64,000 nt of DNA from JAICND01 sp040905905 (GCA_040905905.1 JBBDQN010000054.1:13721-77720), one strand, 5' to 3'; counted from the stretch's first letter, positions 8,022 through 17,085 are shown. The notes: a model not told the origin generated them from the sequence alone. Translations and numbers: made by a program.

Positions 8022-8944
8022 GGCAATTTCAGCTGCCCGACAAGCTCGGAGGTGGACGTGGCTCCGATCCGCCCTAACAGCTTGTTGAGCTCCCGGTAGA
8101 TACGACGACCGGCCTTGGGTTCGGCGAAGTGGACAGTGCCCAGGGCTACTGCACTGGCCCCGGCCAGCAAGTAGTCGACAACATCGGACCCGTTCGACAC
8201 ACCGCCACATCCGACGATCGCTGCCTCGGGAAACCGTTGATGCACCTCGATGACGCATCGCATGGAGATCGGCTTCAGCGGGGGTCCCGAATATCCACCG
8301 ATGCCGGAGCCGAGCAATGAACGCCGGGTCCACAGGTCCACTCCGGCGCCCCAGATCGTGTTCGTCAGAACCAGAAAGTCCGCCCCTGCCTCGAGACAGG
8401 ATCCGGCAACTCCAGCGATATCGACGGCGTTGGGCGAGAGTTTGGCCCCCACCGGCAGGTTGGTGGCAGTCCTGACGGCCGCGATCACCTCGGAGGAGGC
8501 GGCGGGGACCAGGGAGAACATTTCCCCATCCAGGTTGGGACACGAGAGATTGACCTCGATCGCCGCCACCCCGGCCCTCTCCAAACCTGCGGCAACCTGG
8601 GCAAACTCGGCCGGGTCGTGGCCAACCGCCGAACCCCATACCGGCACCTCCAGTTGCGCCAAGTGCGGGGAGACCTCCTCGATCCAATGGTCGATTCCGG
8701 GGTTCTGGATACCGATGGCGTTGAGCATGCCCGGCCCGGCCGGGGCCAGCCTGGGTGGCGGGCGACCGGCCCACGGTTGGCGACTGACACTTTTGGCGAC
8801 CGCAGCGCCATAGACACTCAGATCCGCCACTCCGGCAAAATCGACGACCGACCCCACCGTCCCCGATGCCGCCACCAACGGCGATCGCATCGTCAACGGC
8901 CCGACATGAGAGGTCAGGTCGATCTGAGTCTTCCTACCCACCAC
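8018..8944 (-). CDS. pyrD: Dihydroorotate dehydrogenase, class 1 (PyrDB-like)
   Basis: This oxidises dihydroorotate to orotate using FMN. Class 1 membership is shown by the catalytic Cys in EVNLSCPNLDG (class 2 enzymes carry Ser), with GIQNPG, TNTIWGAGVD, GIGGYSGP and GCGGVSNG as further motifs. Class 1B enzymes normally work with an iron-sulfur/FAD subunit PyrK, but none lies beside it here. The best start is the GTG at 8944, which falls inside a heptamer repeat, so the first residues (MVGRKTQ) are repeat-derived. 308 residues. Confidence 0.93.
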   Translation of the reverse strand: MVGRKTQIDLTSHVGPLTMRSPLVAASGTVGSVVDFAGVADLSVYGAAVAKSVSRQPWAGRPPPRLAPAGPGMLNAIGIQNPGIDHWIEEVSPHLAQLEVPVWGSAVGHDPAEFAQVAAGLERAGVAAIEVNLSCPNLDGEMFSLVPAASSEVIAAVRTATNLPVGAKLSPNAVDIAGVAGSCLEAGADFLVLTNTIWGAGVDLWTRRSLLGSGIGGYSGPPLKPISMRCVIEVHQRFPEAAIVGCGGVSNGSDVVDYLLAGASAVALGTVHFAEPKAGRRIYRELNKLLGRIGATSTSELVGQLKLP

Positions 8945-8968
8945 TCACCACCCACCACTCATGACTCA
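8934..8968. repeat. Heptamer repeat array between carB and pyrD
   Basis: Read on the minus strand from 8968 downward, the units are TGAGTCA, TGAGTGG, TGGGTGG, TGAGTGG, TGGGTAG. The first TGA is the carB stop codon and the fourth unit supplies the pyrD GTG start. Unlike the copies at 1805 and 6335, only one arm is present. Confidence 0.88.
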
Positions 8969-11900
8969 TCCCGCATGCCATTCCTGCAAGCTGCGGGGTC
9001 GTCGCAACGCTCCCGGTCCGGACCGGAGACTGCGCGCCACTGCCAGCGCTCCGGCGATGGTGGTGACACAGGGGACGTCGAAGCGGCGGGCGGTATGACG
9101 GATCAGTCGCCCGTCCCACCGGGCCCGTCCTCCCCGGGGGGTGTTGATGACGAGATTGACCTCGCCGGCTTCGATGCGGTTTCGAGTGTCATCGGGTCCC
9201 TCTCCCACTTTGTTGACCACTTCGGCCTCGATAGCGTGGTGGGCGAGGAAGCGGGCGGTCCCCCGGGTGGCCAGCAGCCGGAACCCAAGCATCGTGAACG
9301 CCTGGGCTGTCGCCAGACCCATGGGCTTGTCGCGGTCGGCCAACGACAAGAACACCGTGCCCCGGTTGGGGAGGACATGACCTGCGGCCAGCAAGGCCTT
9401 TGCGTAGGCGACTCCGACATCGGGCCCGATGCCCATGACCTCGCCGGTCGATCTCATCTCCGGCCCGAGGACGATGTCCTCTTCCGGAAAACGATCCCAA
9501 GGCAGCACTGCCTCCTTGACTGCGACGAAGTCGAGCTGGCGGCCTTCCACCTGGAGCCCTTCGCGGCGGAGGTCTTCGAGGGTGGCGCCCAGCATCACCC
9601 TGGCTGCCAGCTTCGCCAGCGGGATTCCCGACGCCTTTGAGATGAAGGGCACAGTGCGAGAAGCCCGAGGGTTGGCCTCGAGCACAAACACCTCGTTCCC
9701 CTTCACGGCAAACTGAATGTTGATGAGGCCCCGGACTTCGAGGGCCCTTGCCAGCTCCTCAGTGGCGAGGAGAATCTGTTTCGACGCCTCCTCGCTGAGC
9801 GTTGGGGGGGGAGTCACACAGGCGGAGTCACCGGAGTGCACCCCGGCCTCCTCGACGTGCTCCATGATCCCGCCGATGAGCAGTTCGTGGCCGTCGAAGA
9901 TGGCGTCAACGTCCACCTCCGTGGCCGACTCCAAAAACCGGTCGATGAGCAGCGGCGCCCCGGTCAGATCGGCATGCGTCACGTCGTCGTAGAGATCGGC
10001 GAGATAGGCGGATAGTTCGTCGTAGCTGTAGATAACCCGCATCTGCCTGCCCCCCAGCACGAACGACGGACGGATCACCACCGGCAGCCCCACCCGGTCA
10101 ACCACCTCACCGGCCTCGAGCGGGGAGGTGGCAATGCCCTGCGGTGGCAGTTTCACCCCGAGCCGGCGGCACAAGGCCGAGAACTGCTCCCGGTCCTCGG
10201 CCATGGCGATCGCGGCCGGTGAAGTCCCGGCGATACGCACCCCCGCCGCCTCGAGGTCGGCGGCCAGGTTGAGAGGGGTCTGGCCTCCGAGCTGGACGAT
10301 CACCGCCTCGGGTTGCTCAGCGGCAACCACCGCCAGTACATCCTCGACCGTGAGCGGTTCGAAGTAAAGGCGGTCGGAAGTGTCGTAGTCGGTCGAAACC
10401 GTTTCGGGGTTGCAGTTGACCATGACAGTCTCGTAACCGGCATCTCCGAGGGCAAAGGCCGCGTGAACGCAGCAGTAGTCGAACTCGATTCCCTGGCCGA
10501 TCCGGTTGGGACCGGAGCCGAGCACCACTACCCGGGGTCGATCGGCCGGTGGCACCTCGTCTTCGTCTTCGAAGGTGCTGTACATGTATGGCGTCTTGGC
10601 CTCGAACTCGGCAGCACAAGTGTCGACAGTCTTGAAGGTGGTCCGGACTCCTAGTTGCAGCCGGCGATGACGGACGGCGGTTTCTGTTGTCGACCAGAGA
10701 CAGGCGAGCTGGCGGTCGGAAAAACCGGAGCGTTTGGCCAGGCGAAGGTCGGCTTTCTGCTCGCCCTGTCTCTCCAGGTCCGTGCGGATCACCGTGAGAT
10801 CGTGAATCTGGTTGACGAACCAAGGATCGATCGAGCTGGCTGCCGCCACCCGATCGGGGGGAAAGCCCCGCCGGACGGCTTCGGCCACCTGGAAAATCCG
10901 GGAGGGAGTAGGCACCGCCAGCTCTTCCCACAACTGTTCGTCGGTCAGGGTCCGTTGGGCCCATTCGCTGGCGTCGGCACCCAGACCCGCCCGGCCGTTC
11001 TCGAGGCTGCGGAGGGCCTTCTGCAGCGCCTCCGGGAAGGTACGGCCGATCGCCATGGCCTCGCCAACGCTCCGCATCGAAGTGCTGAGCCTGGTGGGGG
11101 CGTTGGGAAATTTGGCGAAATCGAACCGCGGGACCTTGACCACCACGTAGTCGAGGGCAGGCTCGAAGGAGGCGGGAGTCGCCCCGGTGATGTCATTGGG
11201 GATCTCGTCGAGTGTGTACCCAACGGCGAGCAACGCCGCAATCTTGGCGATGGGAAAGCCGGTCGCCTTCGAGGCGAGCGCCGAGGATCGCGACACGCGC
11301 GGGTTCATCTCGATCACCAGGCGACGGCCGGTGGCGGGATCTACCGCAAACTGGACGTTGGACCCTCCAGTCTCCACTCCGATGGCTCGAAGCACCTTGA
11401 TGCCGTCGTTGCGCATCTCCTGATACTCGCGATCGGACAGTGTCTGGACCGGGGCCACGGTGATCGAGTCGCCTGTGTGGACTCCCATCGGGTCGAGGTT
11501 CTCGATCGAGCAGACAACTACCGCGTTGTCATTGCGATCGCGCATGACCTCAAGTTCGAACTCTTTCCAGCCATATAGCGACTCTTCCACCAGGATTTCA
11601 CCAACCGGGGAGACGTCGAGGCCTTTGCGGGCCGCCTCGATAAAGGTTTCCCGGGAGTCAGCGATGGCGGTGCCGCCCCCGCCGAGGATGAACGAAGGAC
11701 GCACCATGATCGGAAAGCCGATCTCCTCGGCCATCCTGAGCGCTTCGGGCACCGAGCGGGCATAGCCGGCGCGGGGAACGGCCACCCCGGCCGCCTCCAT
11801 CGTCTCCTTGAACCGGCCCCGGTCCTCGGCCCGCTCGATCGCTTCCACGCCGGCTCCGATCAACTCGACCCCGTATCGGTCGAGGACCCCGGACCGCGCT

Positions 11901-12205
11901 AGCTGCATGGTCAAGTTGAGAGCGGTCTGGCCTCCCAACGTTGGCAGCAAGGCATCGGGTCTCTCCCGGGCGATGATCTCTTCGACCACCTCAAGAGTGA
12001 TCGGTTCTATGTAGGTGGCATCGGCGAACTCCGGATCGGTCATGATCGTGGCCGGATTGGAATTGACCAGCACCACCCGGAATCCATCACGGCGTAGAAC
12101 CTTGGCTGCCTGGGTGCCTGAGTAGTCGAATTCACAAGCCTGTCCGATCACGATTGGGCCCGAACCGATAAGGAGGATCGAACGGAGGTCGGACCGGCGC
12201 GGCAT
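8966..12205 (-). CDS. carB: Carbamoyl-phosphate synthase, large subunit
   Basis: This 1079-residue subunit makes carbamoyl phosphate from bicarbonate, ATP and ammonia delivered from CarA, feeding pyrimidine and arginine synthesis. The sequence has the expected tandem duplication of ATP-grasp halves: each half has a GSGP...IGQ(A/G) segment, a VNSNP or VNCNPET segment and a (V)RPSFxLGGxG/R grasp loop. An oligomerisation domain separates them and a methylglyoxal-synthase-like allosteric domain ends the protein. The ATG overlaps the carA stop by one base (TAATG). Confidence 0.97.
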   Translation of the reverse strand: MPRRSDLRSILLIGSGPIVIGQACEFDYSGTQAAKVLRRDGFRVVLVNSNPATIMTDPEFADATYIEPITLEVVEEIIARERPDALLPTLGGQTALNLTMQLARSGVLDRYGVELIGAGVEAIERAEDRGRFKETMEAAGVAVPRAGYARSVPEALRMAEEIGFPIMVRPSFILGGGGTAIADSRETFIEAARKGLDVSPVGEILVEESLYGWKEFELEVMRDRNDNAVVVCSIENLDPMGVHTGDSITVAPVQTLSDREYQEMRNDGIKVLRAIGVETGGSNVQFAVDPATGRRLVIEMNPRVSRSSALASKATGFPIAKIAALLAVGYTLDEIPNDITGATPASFEPALDYVVVKVPRFDFAKFPNAPTRLSTSMRSVGEAMAIGRTFPEALQKALRSLENGRAGLGADASEWAQRTLTDEQLWEELAVPTPSRIFQVAEAVRRGFPPDRVAAASSIDPWFVNQIHDLTVIRTDLERQGEQKADLRLAKRSGFSDRQLACLWSTTETAVRHRRLQLGVRTTFKTVDTCAAEFEAKTPYMYSTFEDEDEVPPADRPRVVVLGSGPNRIGQGIEFDYCCVHAAFALGDAGYETVMVNCNPETVSTDYDTSDRLYFEPLTVEDVLAVVAAEQPEAVIVQLGGQTPLNLAADLEAAGVRIAGTSPAAIAMAEDREQFSALCRRLGVKLPPQGIATSPLEAGEVVDRVGLPVVIRPSFVLGGRQMRVIYSYDELSAYLADLYDDVTHADLTGAPLLIDRFLESATEVDVDAIFDGHELLIGGIMEHVEEAGVHSGDSACVTPPPTLSEEASKQILLATEELARALEVRGLINIQFAVKGNEVFVLEANPRASRTVPFISKASGIPLAKLAARVMLGATLEDLRREGLQVEGRQLDFVAVKEAVLPWDRFPEEDIVLGPEMRSTGEVMGIGPDVGVAYAKALLAAGHVLPNRGTVFLSLADRDKPMGLATAQAFTMLGFRLLATRGTARFLAHHAIEAEVVNKVGEGPDDTRNRIEAGEVNLVINTPRGGRARWDGRLIRHTARRFDVPCVTTIAGALAVARSLRSGPGALRRPRSLQEWHAG

Positions 12206-13362
12206 TAGGCCTCCATCAGGGAGACGAAGTCGTCGAACAACCCCACTGCGTCCTGGGGGCCTGGCGCCGCCTCGGGGTGGTACTGCACTCCGAAAGCCGG
12301 AACGTCGAGGCAGGCGAGGCCTTCGAGGGTGCCGTCGTTGAGGTTCTGATGCGACGAGACCACGGTTCCGAAGTCGGTGACCACCGAGGCGGGAAGCAAG
12401 CCTGGATGGGCGAGCCCATCACGGACCGGTGCGGTGTCGGTGGTCAACGACCATAGATCAACCGCAAAGCCGTGATTCTGGCTGGTGATGGCGACGCGCC
12501 CGTCGGAGAGCCGCTTGACGGGGTGGTTGCCACCGTGGTGTCCGAACGGGAGCTTGAAAGTCGAGGCGCCCAACGCCAGCCCCAGCACTTGATGGCCAAG
12601 GCAGATCCCGAACAATGGCACCCGTCCCAAAAGTTCGCGGAGGGCGCCAATTGTCGCAGTAAGGGGCTCGGGGTCGCCGGGGCCATTGGACACGAATACC
12701 CCGTTGGGACTGTAGCCCAACACCTCTGCCGCGGATGTTGAGGCAGGTACCACCTCGACCTCGAAACCCCGGCCGGCAAGTTGGCGAAGGATGTCACGCT
12801 TGATCCCGAGGTCGATGGCGACGATAAGGCCACGGGCATCACCATCCGGTGCCAGGTTGTAGGGCCGGCTGGTGGAAACGGTCGAGGCAAGGTCTTGTCC
12901 CTCCATGCGCGGGGTTGCGGCGGCCGCCTCGATCAGCGTCTTCTGGTCGAAACCGGCTCCCATCGCTATGGGCATGGCCCCGTTCTGGCGGATGTGTCGG
13001 GTGAGGCGGCGGGTGTCTAGATCTGAGAGCGCAACCACTCCATGTCGCTCGAGGAAACTCGAAAAACTGCCTTCGGCACGCCAGTTCGACTCCTGCAACG
13101 ACAAGGACCTGACCACCAGCCCGGCCGCGGCCGGGCGCGCCGCCTGCTCATCAGCAGCGTTGACTCCGTAGTTGCCAATATGGGGAGACGTCATCACCAC
13201 AACCTGTCCCGCATAGGAAGGGTCGGTCAGCACTTCCTGATATCCGGACATGGCGGTGTTGAATACGAGTTCACCCGTTGCCATTCCGCCGGCACCGACC
13301 GACCGCCCTTCGAACACGGCGCCATCTGCCGTCGCCAGCAAGGCCAAGTCGGAAGTGGTCAT
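12205..13362 (-). CDS. carA: Carbamoyl-phosphate synthase, small (glutaminase) subunit
   Basis: This hydrolyses glutamine and channels ammonia to CarB. The C-terminal class I amidotransferase triad is visible: nucleophile C254 in FGICLGHQVL, with H362 and E364 in VQYHPEA. The N-terminal half contains the CarA-specific FNTAMSGYQEVLTDPSY. I start at the ATG at 13362, whose ATGA overlaps the pyrC stop, giving 385 residues. The longer in-frame reading to 13479 only extends into pyrC. Confidence 0.97.
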   Translation of the reverse strand: MTTSDLALLATADGAVFEGRSVGAGGMATGELVFNTAMSGYQEVLTDPSYAGQVVVMTSPHIGNYGVNAADEQAARPAAAGLVVRSLSLQESNWRAEGSFSSFLERHGVVALSDLDTRRLTRHIRQNGAMPIAMGAGFDQKTLIEAAAATPRMEGQDLASTVSTSRPYNLAPDGDARGLIVAIDLGIKRDILRQLAGRGFEVEVVPASTSAAEVLGYSPNGVFVSNGPGDPEPLTATIGALRELLGRVPLFGICLGHQVLGLALGASTFKLPFGHHGGNHPVKRLSDGRVAITSQNHGFAVDLWSLTTDTAPVRDGLAHPGLLPASVVTDFGTVVSSHQNLNDGTLEGLACLDVPAFGVQYHPEAAPGPQDAVGLFDDFVSLMEA

Positions 13363-14609
13363 GAGGACACCTGGTGGGTGATCCGACCCGCAAAGATGGT
13401 GGCCATCACCTTCCCTCTCAGCTTGATACCCCGAAAGGGTGAGTTCTGAGATTTGGACGCAAACCTCTCCGGAACCCACACGGCCTCGGGGTCAAAAACC
13501 ATCAGGTTGGCGGGTGCTCCTTCTTCGATCCATTGACCCTGGGACGCCAGCCCGGCGATGCTGGCCGGGATGACCGACATCTTCTGGAAGAAACCGATCG
13601 CGCTCAGTTCGATCGCTGTGAGAACGGCAGCAGCTGCGGTCTCGAGACCGATCACGCCGCGGGGAGCTTCTTCAAAGGGGACCTCGCACTCGTGGTCGGC
13701 GTGGGGTGCATGATCGGTGGCCACCACATCGATGATGCCGGCAGCCAATGCCGCTCCCACCGCAGCCACATCTTCGGCTGTGCGCAGGGGTGGATACATC
13801 TTGAAGCAGGGCTCCATACCCTCGACCCGGCTGTGATCGAAATTGAGATGATGGGGAGTGACCTCGGCTGTCACCGAGAGACCGGCCTGCTTGGCTGCGT
13901 CGATCAACTCGACACTGCCGGCGCTGGACACGTGCTGCGCGTGGTAACGCACGCCGGTCAGTCGGACCAGTGCCAGGTCACGGGCGATCATGGTTTCCTC
14001 GGCTAGAGATGGCAGACCACGGATGCCGAGTCGGGAGGAGACCAGACCCTCGTGCATGTGGCCCTCCCTCCCAAGACCGGGGTCTTCGGCGTGCTGGGCC
14101 ACCACTCCTCCCCGCTCAGCCAGATACTCCATCGCATGGCGGAGCAGCCCGGCGTCGGCAACACCGACGCCATCGTCGGTGAACATCCGAACCCCGGCGG
14201 CAAAGAGTTCATCGAGATGGGCCAGTGCCTGGTTCCCTCGGCCCATGGTGATGGCGCCCGCAGGCATGACCTCGAGCAGACCCGCTTCCCGGCCGCGATC
14301 GGTGACGAACCGGGCGAGATGACCGGCGTCGATGGCCGGGTTGGTGTTGGGCATTGCCACCAGCGCGGTGTAGCCCCCCACGGATCCCGCCCGTGAGCCC
14401 GAGCGGATGTCCTCTTTCCATTCGAACCCTGGTTCGCGGAGGTGGGTGTGGAGGTCGACAAGTCCAGGTCCCACCCAGCCACCCCGGGCATCTATGTGGG
14501 TGTCGGCGTTGCTCGTAGCCAAAGCAGCGATCCGGCCACCGTCTACGGTCAGGTCACCAGGCACCGGGCCGTCGGGGGTGAGGATGAGGGCGTTGTGGAT
14601 CGTGATCAC
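13359..14609 (-). CDS. pyrC: Dihydroorotase
   Basis: This cyclises carbamoyl aspartate to dihydroorotate. The amidohydrolase metal site is visible as DLHTHLREPG (H54, H56, substrate R58), with QHAEDP, HAQHVSSAGSVELI and VATDHAPH further along. The 416-residue length and motifs place it in the class I dihydroorotases. The start is a GTG at 14609 overlapping the pyrB stop (GTGA). Confidence 0.96.
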   Translation of the reverse strand: MITIHNALILTPDGPVPGDLTVDGGRIAALATSNADTHIDARGGWVGPGLVDLHTHLREPGFEWKEDIRSGSRAGSVGGYTALVAMPNTNPAIDAGHLARFVTDRGREAGLLEVMPAGAITMGRGNQALAHLDELFAAGVRMFTDDGVGVADAGLLRHAMEYLAERGGVVAQHAEDPGLGREGHMHEGLVSSRLGIRGLPSLAEETMIARDLALVRLTGVRYHAQHVSSAGSVELIDAAKQAGLSVTAEVTPHHLNFDHSRVEGMEPCFKMYPPLRTAEDVAAVGAALAAGIIDVVATDHAPHADHECEVPFEEAPRGVIGLETAAAAVLTAIELSAIGFFQKMSVIPASIAGLASQGQWIEEGAPANLMVFDPEAVWVPERFASKSQNSPFRGIKLRGKVMATIFAGRITHQVSS

Positions 14610-15523
14610 AGTTGACCCTGGCCCTTCAGGAGTCGGAAGAGGACTGCCATACGGGTTGCCACCCCGTTGCTCACTTGATCAGCGACCAGGGAACGGGGAT
14701 CGTCGGCCACATCTGGCGCGATCTCGATGCCACGATTCATCGGCCCTGGGTGCATGACCACCGCCTCCTTGCCAAGGTGTAGAAAACGACGACGGTCGAG
14801 ACCGAACCGGGAGACATATTCGGGTAGGGAAGGCAACACCGGGCCGCTACCCCGCTCTAGTTGGACTCGCAACATGTACACGACGTCGAGGTCGCCCAGG
14901 ATGGAGTCGAGGTCGGCAGTCGTCGCCACCGGATAACTCTCGACGTGGTACGGAAGCAGGGTGGGCGGCGCCACAAGGGTTACCGAGGCGCCGAGCGTGG
15001 TGAAGACATCGATGTTGGACCTGGCCACTCGTGAATTGCGGATGTCCCCGACAATGGCAATCCGAAGGCCATCGAGCTTGCCGAAACGCCGGCGAATGGT
15101 CAAAGCGTCGAGCAACGCCTGGGTGGGGTGCTGGTGGGCTCCATCTCCGGCGTTGACGACGGAACAATCGACCCAGGAGGCGACCCGGGCCGGTGCACCC
15201 ACCGCTCCGTGCCGGACCACCATGAGATCGACTCCCATGGCCTGCACGGTCAGGACCGTGTCCTTGAGACTCTCCCCCTTTGACAGCGAGGATGTCGATG
15301 GCGTGAAGTTGAGTACATCGGCGCTGAGGGCCTTGGCGGCCTTCTCAAACGAGAGCCGGGTCCGGGTTGAAGTCTCGAAAAAGAGGGTGGCGACGGTGGC
15401 ACCCCGCATCGCGGGCACCTTCGGGATGTCGCGGTCGAGAACCTCGGCAAAGTGGTCAGCGAGGTCGAGCAACTCCTCGATCGCCGCCCTATCGAGGTCA
15501 GAGATCGAGAGCAGATGCTTCAT
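14606..15523 (-). CDS. pyrB: Aspartate carbamoyltransferase, catalytic subunit
   Basis: This condenses carbamoyl phosphate with aspartate, the first committed step of pyrimidine synthesis. The carbamoyl-phosphate loop STRTR is at 52-56 within FFETSTRTRLSFE, followed by SSLSKGESLKDT, and the aspartate-binding MHPGPMNRGIEI is near the C-terminus. 305 residues, with an ATGA overlap with pyrR. No pyrI regulatory subunit is present, as usual in this phylum. Confidence 0.97.
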   Translation of the reverse strand: MKHLLSISDLDRAAIEELLDLADHFAEVLDRDIPKVPAMRGATVATLFFETSTRTRLSFEKAAKALSADVLNFTPSTSSLSKGESLKDTVLTVQAMGVDLMVVRHGAVGAPARVASWVDCSVVNAGDGAHQHPTQALLDALTIRRRFGKLDGLRIAIVGDIRNSRVARSNIDVFTTLGASVTLVAPPTLLPYHVESYPVATTADLDSILGDLDVVYMLRVQLERGSGPVLPSLPEYVSRFGLDRRRFLHLGKEAVVMHPGPMNRGIEIAPDVADDPRSLVADQVSNGVATRMAVLFRLLKGQGQL

Positions 15524-16065
15524 GACCGCGGTCTCTCGATCCAGACGCCCTGTTCCTTGTCGACGTTTTCGACCCTGACTGTCACTCGTTCTTCGATAGA
15601 GGTGGGCAGGTTCTTGCCCACGAAGTCGGCCCGAATAGGCAATTGGCGGTGTCCCCGGTCGATCAAAACCGCCAACTCGACGGTGGCCGGACGGCCCAGG
15701 TCGGAGATGGCGTCGAGAGCGGCGCGGATCGTGCGACCCGTGTAGAGGACATCGTCGACCAGGATCACGGTCTCCTCGGTCACGTCGACAGGGAGCAGGG
15801 TTCTGCCCAACCGCGTGGTGGGGCGATGATCGAGGTCGTCGCGGTAGAAGCCGACGTCAAGCTCACCTACCGGGACGTGGGTGTCCTCGAACTCAGAGAT
15901 AGCGTGGGCGATCTCTTCGGCGATAGGTACCCCACGAGTGTGGATGCCGACCAAGACCAGGTGTTCGGCGCCATGGTGGCGCTCACAGATCTCATGAGCG
16001 ATACGTCGGATCGCTCGCCGCACATCGGCGCCGTCCATTACCTGGACAGGCGTGGTTTGAATCAC
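15520..16065 (-). CDS. pyrR: PyrR bifunctional protein: pyr operon RNA-binding regulator / uracil phosphoribosyltransferase
   Basis: PyrR binds pyr mRNA when UMP or UTP is abundant and also has uracil phosphoribosyltransferase activity. The PRPP-binding loop is VILVDDVLYTGRT (100-112). I choose the GTG at 16065 (MIQTTPVQVM, 181 residues) because AAGGAG lies 7 bases upstream; an in-frame extension of 8 residues to 16089 would bury that ribosome binding site. It heads the pyr operon and is preceded by a matching PyrR-binding hairpin at 16080-16097. Confidence 0.95.
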   Translation of the reverse strand: MIQTTPVQVMDGADVRRAIRRIAHEICERHHGAEHLVLVGIHTRGVPIAEEIAHAISEFEDTHVPVGELDVGFYRDDLDHRPTTRLGRTLLPVDVTEETVILVDDVLYTGRTIRAALDAISDLGRPATVELAVLIDRGHRQLPIRADFVGKNLPTSIEERVTVRVENVDKEQGVWIERPRS

Positions 16066-16079
16066 CAGCAGACTCCTTC

Positions 16080-16097
16080 CCGGCCTCACGGGACCGG
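16080..16097 (-). promoter_or_regulatory. PyrR-binding RNA hairpin upstream of pyrR
   Basis: On the coding strand the sequence reads CCGG TCCCGTGAGG CCGG. The bases GGTCCCGTGAGGCC fit the PyrR binding-loop consensus ARUCCNGNGAGGYU from Bacillus at 12 of 14 positions, and the two differing end bases change together (A-U to G-C), so pairing is kept. The hairpin ends one base before the AAGGAG ribosome binding site of pyrR, a position suited to translational repression as described for Mycobacterium smegmatis. Confidence 0.8.
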
Positions 16098-16142
16098 ACT
16101 TAAAGGTGGGGCGAGAGTAGCAGGGGTGCGCCGGGCACCGAC

Positions 16143-16505
16143 TCAGCCTCGCTTCTGGTCGGCCAGGGCCGCGAGGACGCCGTTGACGAAGGCGCCGCTC
16201 TTCTCGGTGCTGAAGGTCTTCGCAAGCCGCACTGCCTCCGATACAACCACGGCCACGGGAGTCTCGGGTTCGTAGCGAAGCTCGTACAAACCCAGCCGGA
16301 GAATGGCGCGGTCCACCACTGGCATCCTCGCCACCCGCCAGTGTTCTGAGGCGGCATCAATCTCAGCGTCAAGTTCTTCGAGATGGGCCAGGACGCCTGC
16401 GACCAGCCGGGCGGCCTTGTGAGGTAGGTCGGCGGTCGTCTCCGAGAGTTCGCGCTGGTCGGCTTCATAGAGGGCCTCCAACGCCAGATCGCGGGGCTCG
16501 GTCAC
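16143..16505 (-). CDS. nusB: Transcription antitermination protein NusB
   Basis: NusB joins NusE (S10) at boxA of rRNA operons and supports antitermination. The 120-residue all-helical protein has the family segments RDLALEALYEAD near the start, MPVVDRAILRLGLYEL in the middle and SEAVRLAKTFSTEKSGAFVNGVL towards the end. The start is a GTG at 16505 overlapping the efp stop (GTGA). The efp-nusB-pyrR order is typical of actinobacteria. Confidence 0.95.
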   Translation of the reverse strand: MTEPRDLALEALYEADQRELSETTADLPHKAARLVAGVLAHLEELDAEIDAASEHWRVARMPVVDRAILRLGLYELRYEPETPVAVVVSEAVRLAKTFSTEKSGAFVNGVLAALADQKRG

Positions 16506-17059
16506 ACCCGCGTGAGATAGCTGCCGCTGCGGGTATCCACCTTGATGTGGTCGCCGATATTCACAAACAGCGGCACCTGGACCACCAGACCGGTTTGGGT
16601 CGTCGCAGGTTTGGTCGCGGCCGAGACCCGATCACCTTTGACCCCCGGTTCCGTGTACGTGACCTCCAGCTCAACCGAGGAGGGAAGGTCGACCGAGATG
16701 GGGTTTCCTTTGTAGAGGGCGAGGGATACGGTCATCCCGTCGGTCATGTAGTCGGCCCCCTCGCCGACATCCTGGCTGGTCATGGCGAATTGGCCGTAGT
16801 CGTCGAGGCTCATGAAGTGAAAGCCGAGATCGTCGCGGTAGAGAAAGGTGTGATCGCGGCGCTCGATGATGGCCTGAGCCACGGCTTCGCCGGCCCGGAA
16901 GGTGCGATCGAGCACCTGACCGGTTTCGAGATTGCGCAGCTTCATGCGGACAAAAGCCCGACCTTTGCCGGGTTTGACGTGCTGATACTCGATGATCGTG
17001 AAGATTCCGTCGTCGAGGTCGAGGGCCTGACCGGGGCGGACGTCGTTGGTGGAAGCCAT
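16502..17059 (-). CDS. efp: Translation elongation factor P
   Basis: EF-P binds between the P and E sites and relieves ribosome stalling at polyproline. The 185-residue protein has the three beta-barrel domains; the functional tip in domain I reads KPGKGRAF with the critical Lys at residue 32. No EpmA- or YmfI-like modification gene is visible nearby, so whether the lysine is modified cannot be judged here. It starts with ATG 26 bases after aroB. Confidence 0.96.
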   Translation of the reverse strand: MASTNDVRPGQALDLDDGIFTIIEYQHVKPGKGRAFVRMKLRNLETGQVLDRTFRAGEAVAQAIIERRDHTFLYRDDLGFHFMSLDDYGQFAMTSQDVGEGADYMTDGMTVSLALYKGNPISVDLPSSVELEVTYTEPGVKGDRVSAATKPATTQTGLVVQVPLFVNIGDHIKVDTRSGSYLTRV

Positions 17060-17085
17060 GCTTGTGTTGGTTGAGGCTAACCGCT

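Noticed and set aside
7308..8774. 488-residue fusion of pyrF with upstream sequence
   Set aside because: The frame continues into pyrD by chance; the upstream part reads as out-of-frame pyrD, and a GTGA overlap marks the true pyrF start.
1805..8968. TGAGTGG arrays as a CRISPR locus
   Set aside because: Units are 7 bases with no unique spacers, and no cas genes are present.
16090..16142. Rho-independent attenuator in the pyrR leader
   Set aside because: The PyrR hairpin is followed by the ribosome binding site and not by a second GC stem with a T run, so translational control fits better.
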